Shown piece by piece: positions 4,886 through 5,288 of a DNA stretch of 5,288 nt. Every line of letters starts with the position of its first letter. Within the stretch, counting starts at the first letter, position 1. The position numbers and the translations under genes are program-made. Below the pieces are notes generated by a model that made no database searches, was not told the origin of the DNA, and worked only from the letters and a program-made list of their open reading frames with translations. Source of the stretch: Acidobacteriaceae bacterium (GTDB lineage: Bacteria > Acidobacteriota > Terriglobia > Terriglobales > Acidobacteriaceae); assembly GCA_003133425.1 (NCBI GenBank), contig PKXI01000307.1, positions 1-5,288 on the forward strand. The letters are read 5' to 3'.

Positions 4886-5188
4886 TTACGCCTTGCCAGC
4901 CATTTTGGCAAACCACCAGCGGAGGCCCACGAAGAGAAAACGCCAGTCCTGAAAGAACTCGGGCGGCTTGCCCTCAAAGGCGTGGCCGATGAATTGGAAG
5001 ATCCAGCCGACGATGAACAGGCCGGCGGCGAGCATCCAGAAGCGCGTGTGCCAGAGGATGAGTGGGGTCACCAAGACGCTGAGCGCGATCATGGGGATGC
5101 CGACGGTATGGCAGGCGCGATTGACCGGGTTCTGGTGGCTGGTGGAGTACCGCCGGATCCAACTATCCCAGCTTCGGTTTCCGAGCAC
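4886..5188 (-). CDS. Mpo1-like (DUF962/YGL010w) small membrane protein
   Basis: A 100-residue protein with the full DUF962 layout. The N-terminal WDSWIRRYSTSHQNPVNRACHT carries H18 and H27. A first membrane span follows at about 29-48 (GIPMIALSVLVTPLILW) and a second at about 50-68 (ending GWIFQFIGHAFEGKPP with H69). The C-terminal FFQDWRFLFVGLRWW is also typical. Yeast Mpo1 is an Fe(II)-dependent dioxygenase acting on 2-hydroxy fatty acids, and these conserved histidines are its metal ligands. Bacterial members are full-length at about 100 residues but mostly uncharacterised, so the reaction is only inferred here. The start is GTG at 5188, chosen because AGGAGG ends six bases upstream and the N-terminus fits the family. 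It is transcribed towards the intron and away from the right-hand edge. Family assignment is secure. Confidence 0.9.
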   Translation of the reverse strand: MLGNRSWDSWIRRYSTSHQNPVNRACHTVGIPMIALSVLVTPLILWHTRFWMLAAGLFIVGWIFQFIGHAFEGKPPEFFQDWRFLFVGLRWWFAKMAGKA

Positions 5189-5194
5189 GGTGCG

Positions 5195-5200
5195 CCTCCT
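5195..5200 (-). promoter_or_regulatory. Shine-Dalgarno of the Mpo1-like gene
   Basis: AGGAGG on the minus strand sits six bases before the GTG at 5188, which decides in favour of this non-ATG start. Confidence 0.8.
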
Positions 5201-5216
5201 GGTTCCAATCTAGTGC

Positions 5217-5245
5217 ATGCTATGGCCTCGCTTGCCCTTGGTCAA
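5217..5245 (-). promoter_or_regulatory. Sigma70-type promoter for the Mpo1-like gene
   Basis: On the minus strand TTGACC (5245-5240) is separated by exactly 17 bases from TAGCAT (5222-5217), which keeps the TA at its start and AT at its end. The expected transcription start falls a few bases before the AGGAGG, giving a short leader of roughly 20 bases. Confidence 0.5.
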
Positions 5246-5288
5246 TCATTTGGTTCAATCACCGGCAAGCACTCGCGCCGCGCAGGCG

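Overview
The window looks like a stretch of chromosome from a soil bacterium, most likely an Acidobacteriota (Terriglobia-like) genome or metagenomic contig. That placement is an inference from three things: the style of the Crp/Fnr-family regulator, the mix of YtxH, short KdpD and Mpo1-like genes, and the moderately high GC. No rRNA or tRNA is present to confirm it.

Layout. At 1-43 there is the probable last 13 codons of a gene, followed by a GC hairpin. Bases 66-625 have no convincing gene. They hold one copy of a diverged 31-nt repeat (222-252) and a G-quadruplex-type tract inside a short inverted repeat (401-445). A Crp/Fnr-type regulator with an excellent Shine-Dalgarno lies at 626-1438. 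Its stop overlaps the start of an 81-residue repeat ORF (1431-1676) carrying five copies of the octapeptide IEMEDPRC. The same DNA also reads open on the other strand as LHRGSSIS repeats. After 313 non-coding bases comes a small YtxH-type membrane protein (1990-2319). Convergent to it is a short KdpD-like protein (2395-3606, minus) made only of the Walker-type N-terminal domain and a universal-stress domain, with no histidine kinase. Bases 3607-4148 are non-coding and contain a second copy of the 31-nt repeat (4077-4107). Next is an apparently complete but protein-less group II intron, about 633 nt (4149-4781, plus). Domains I-closing, II, III, V and VI can all be paired by eye, with branch A at 4775. 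The window ends with a minus-strand Mpo1/DUF962-like membrane protein (4886-5188, GTG start) with a good RBS and promoter.

How it fits together. The proteins have a loose stress and signalling flavour: a cNMP-type regulator, a YtxH envelope stress protein, and a KdpD/Usp sensor fragment. They are on different strands and do not form one operon. The most unusual elements are the in-frame MEDPRC repeat ORF coupled to the regulator's stop codon and the ORF-less group II intron. The intron has an internal copy of its own putative exon-binding target. I do not see a complete new defence or biosynthetic system here.
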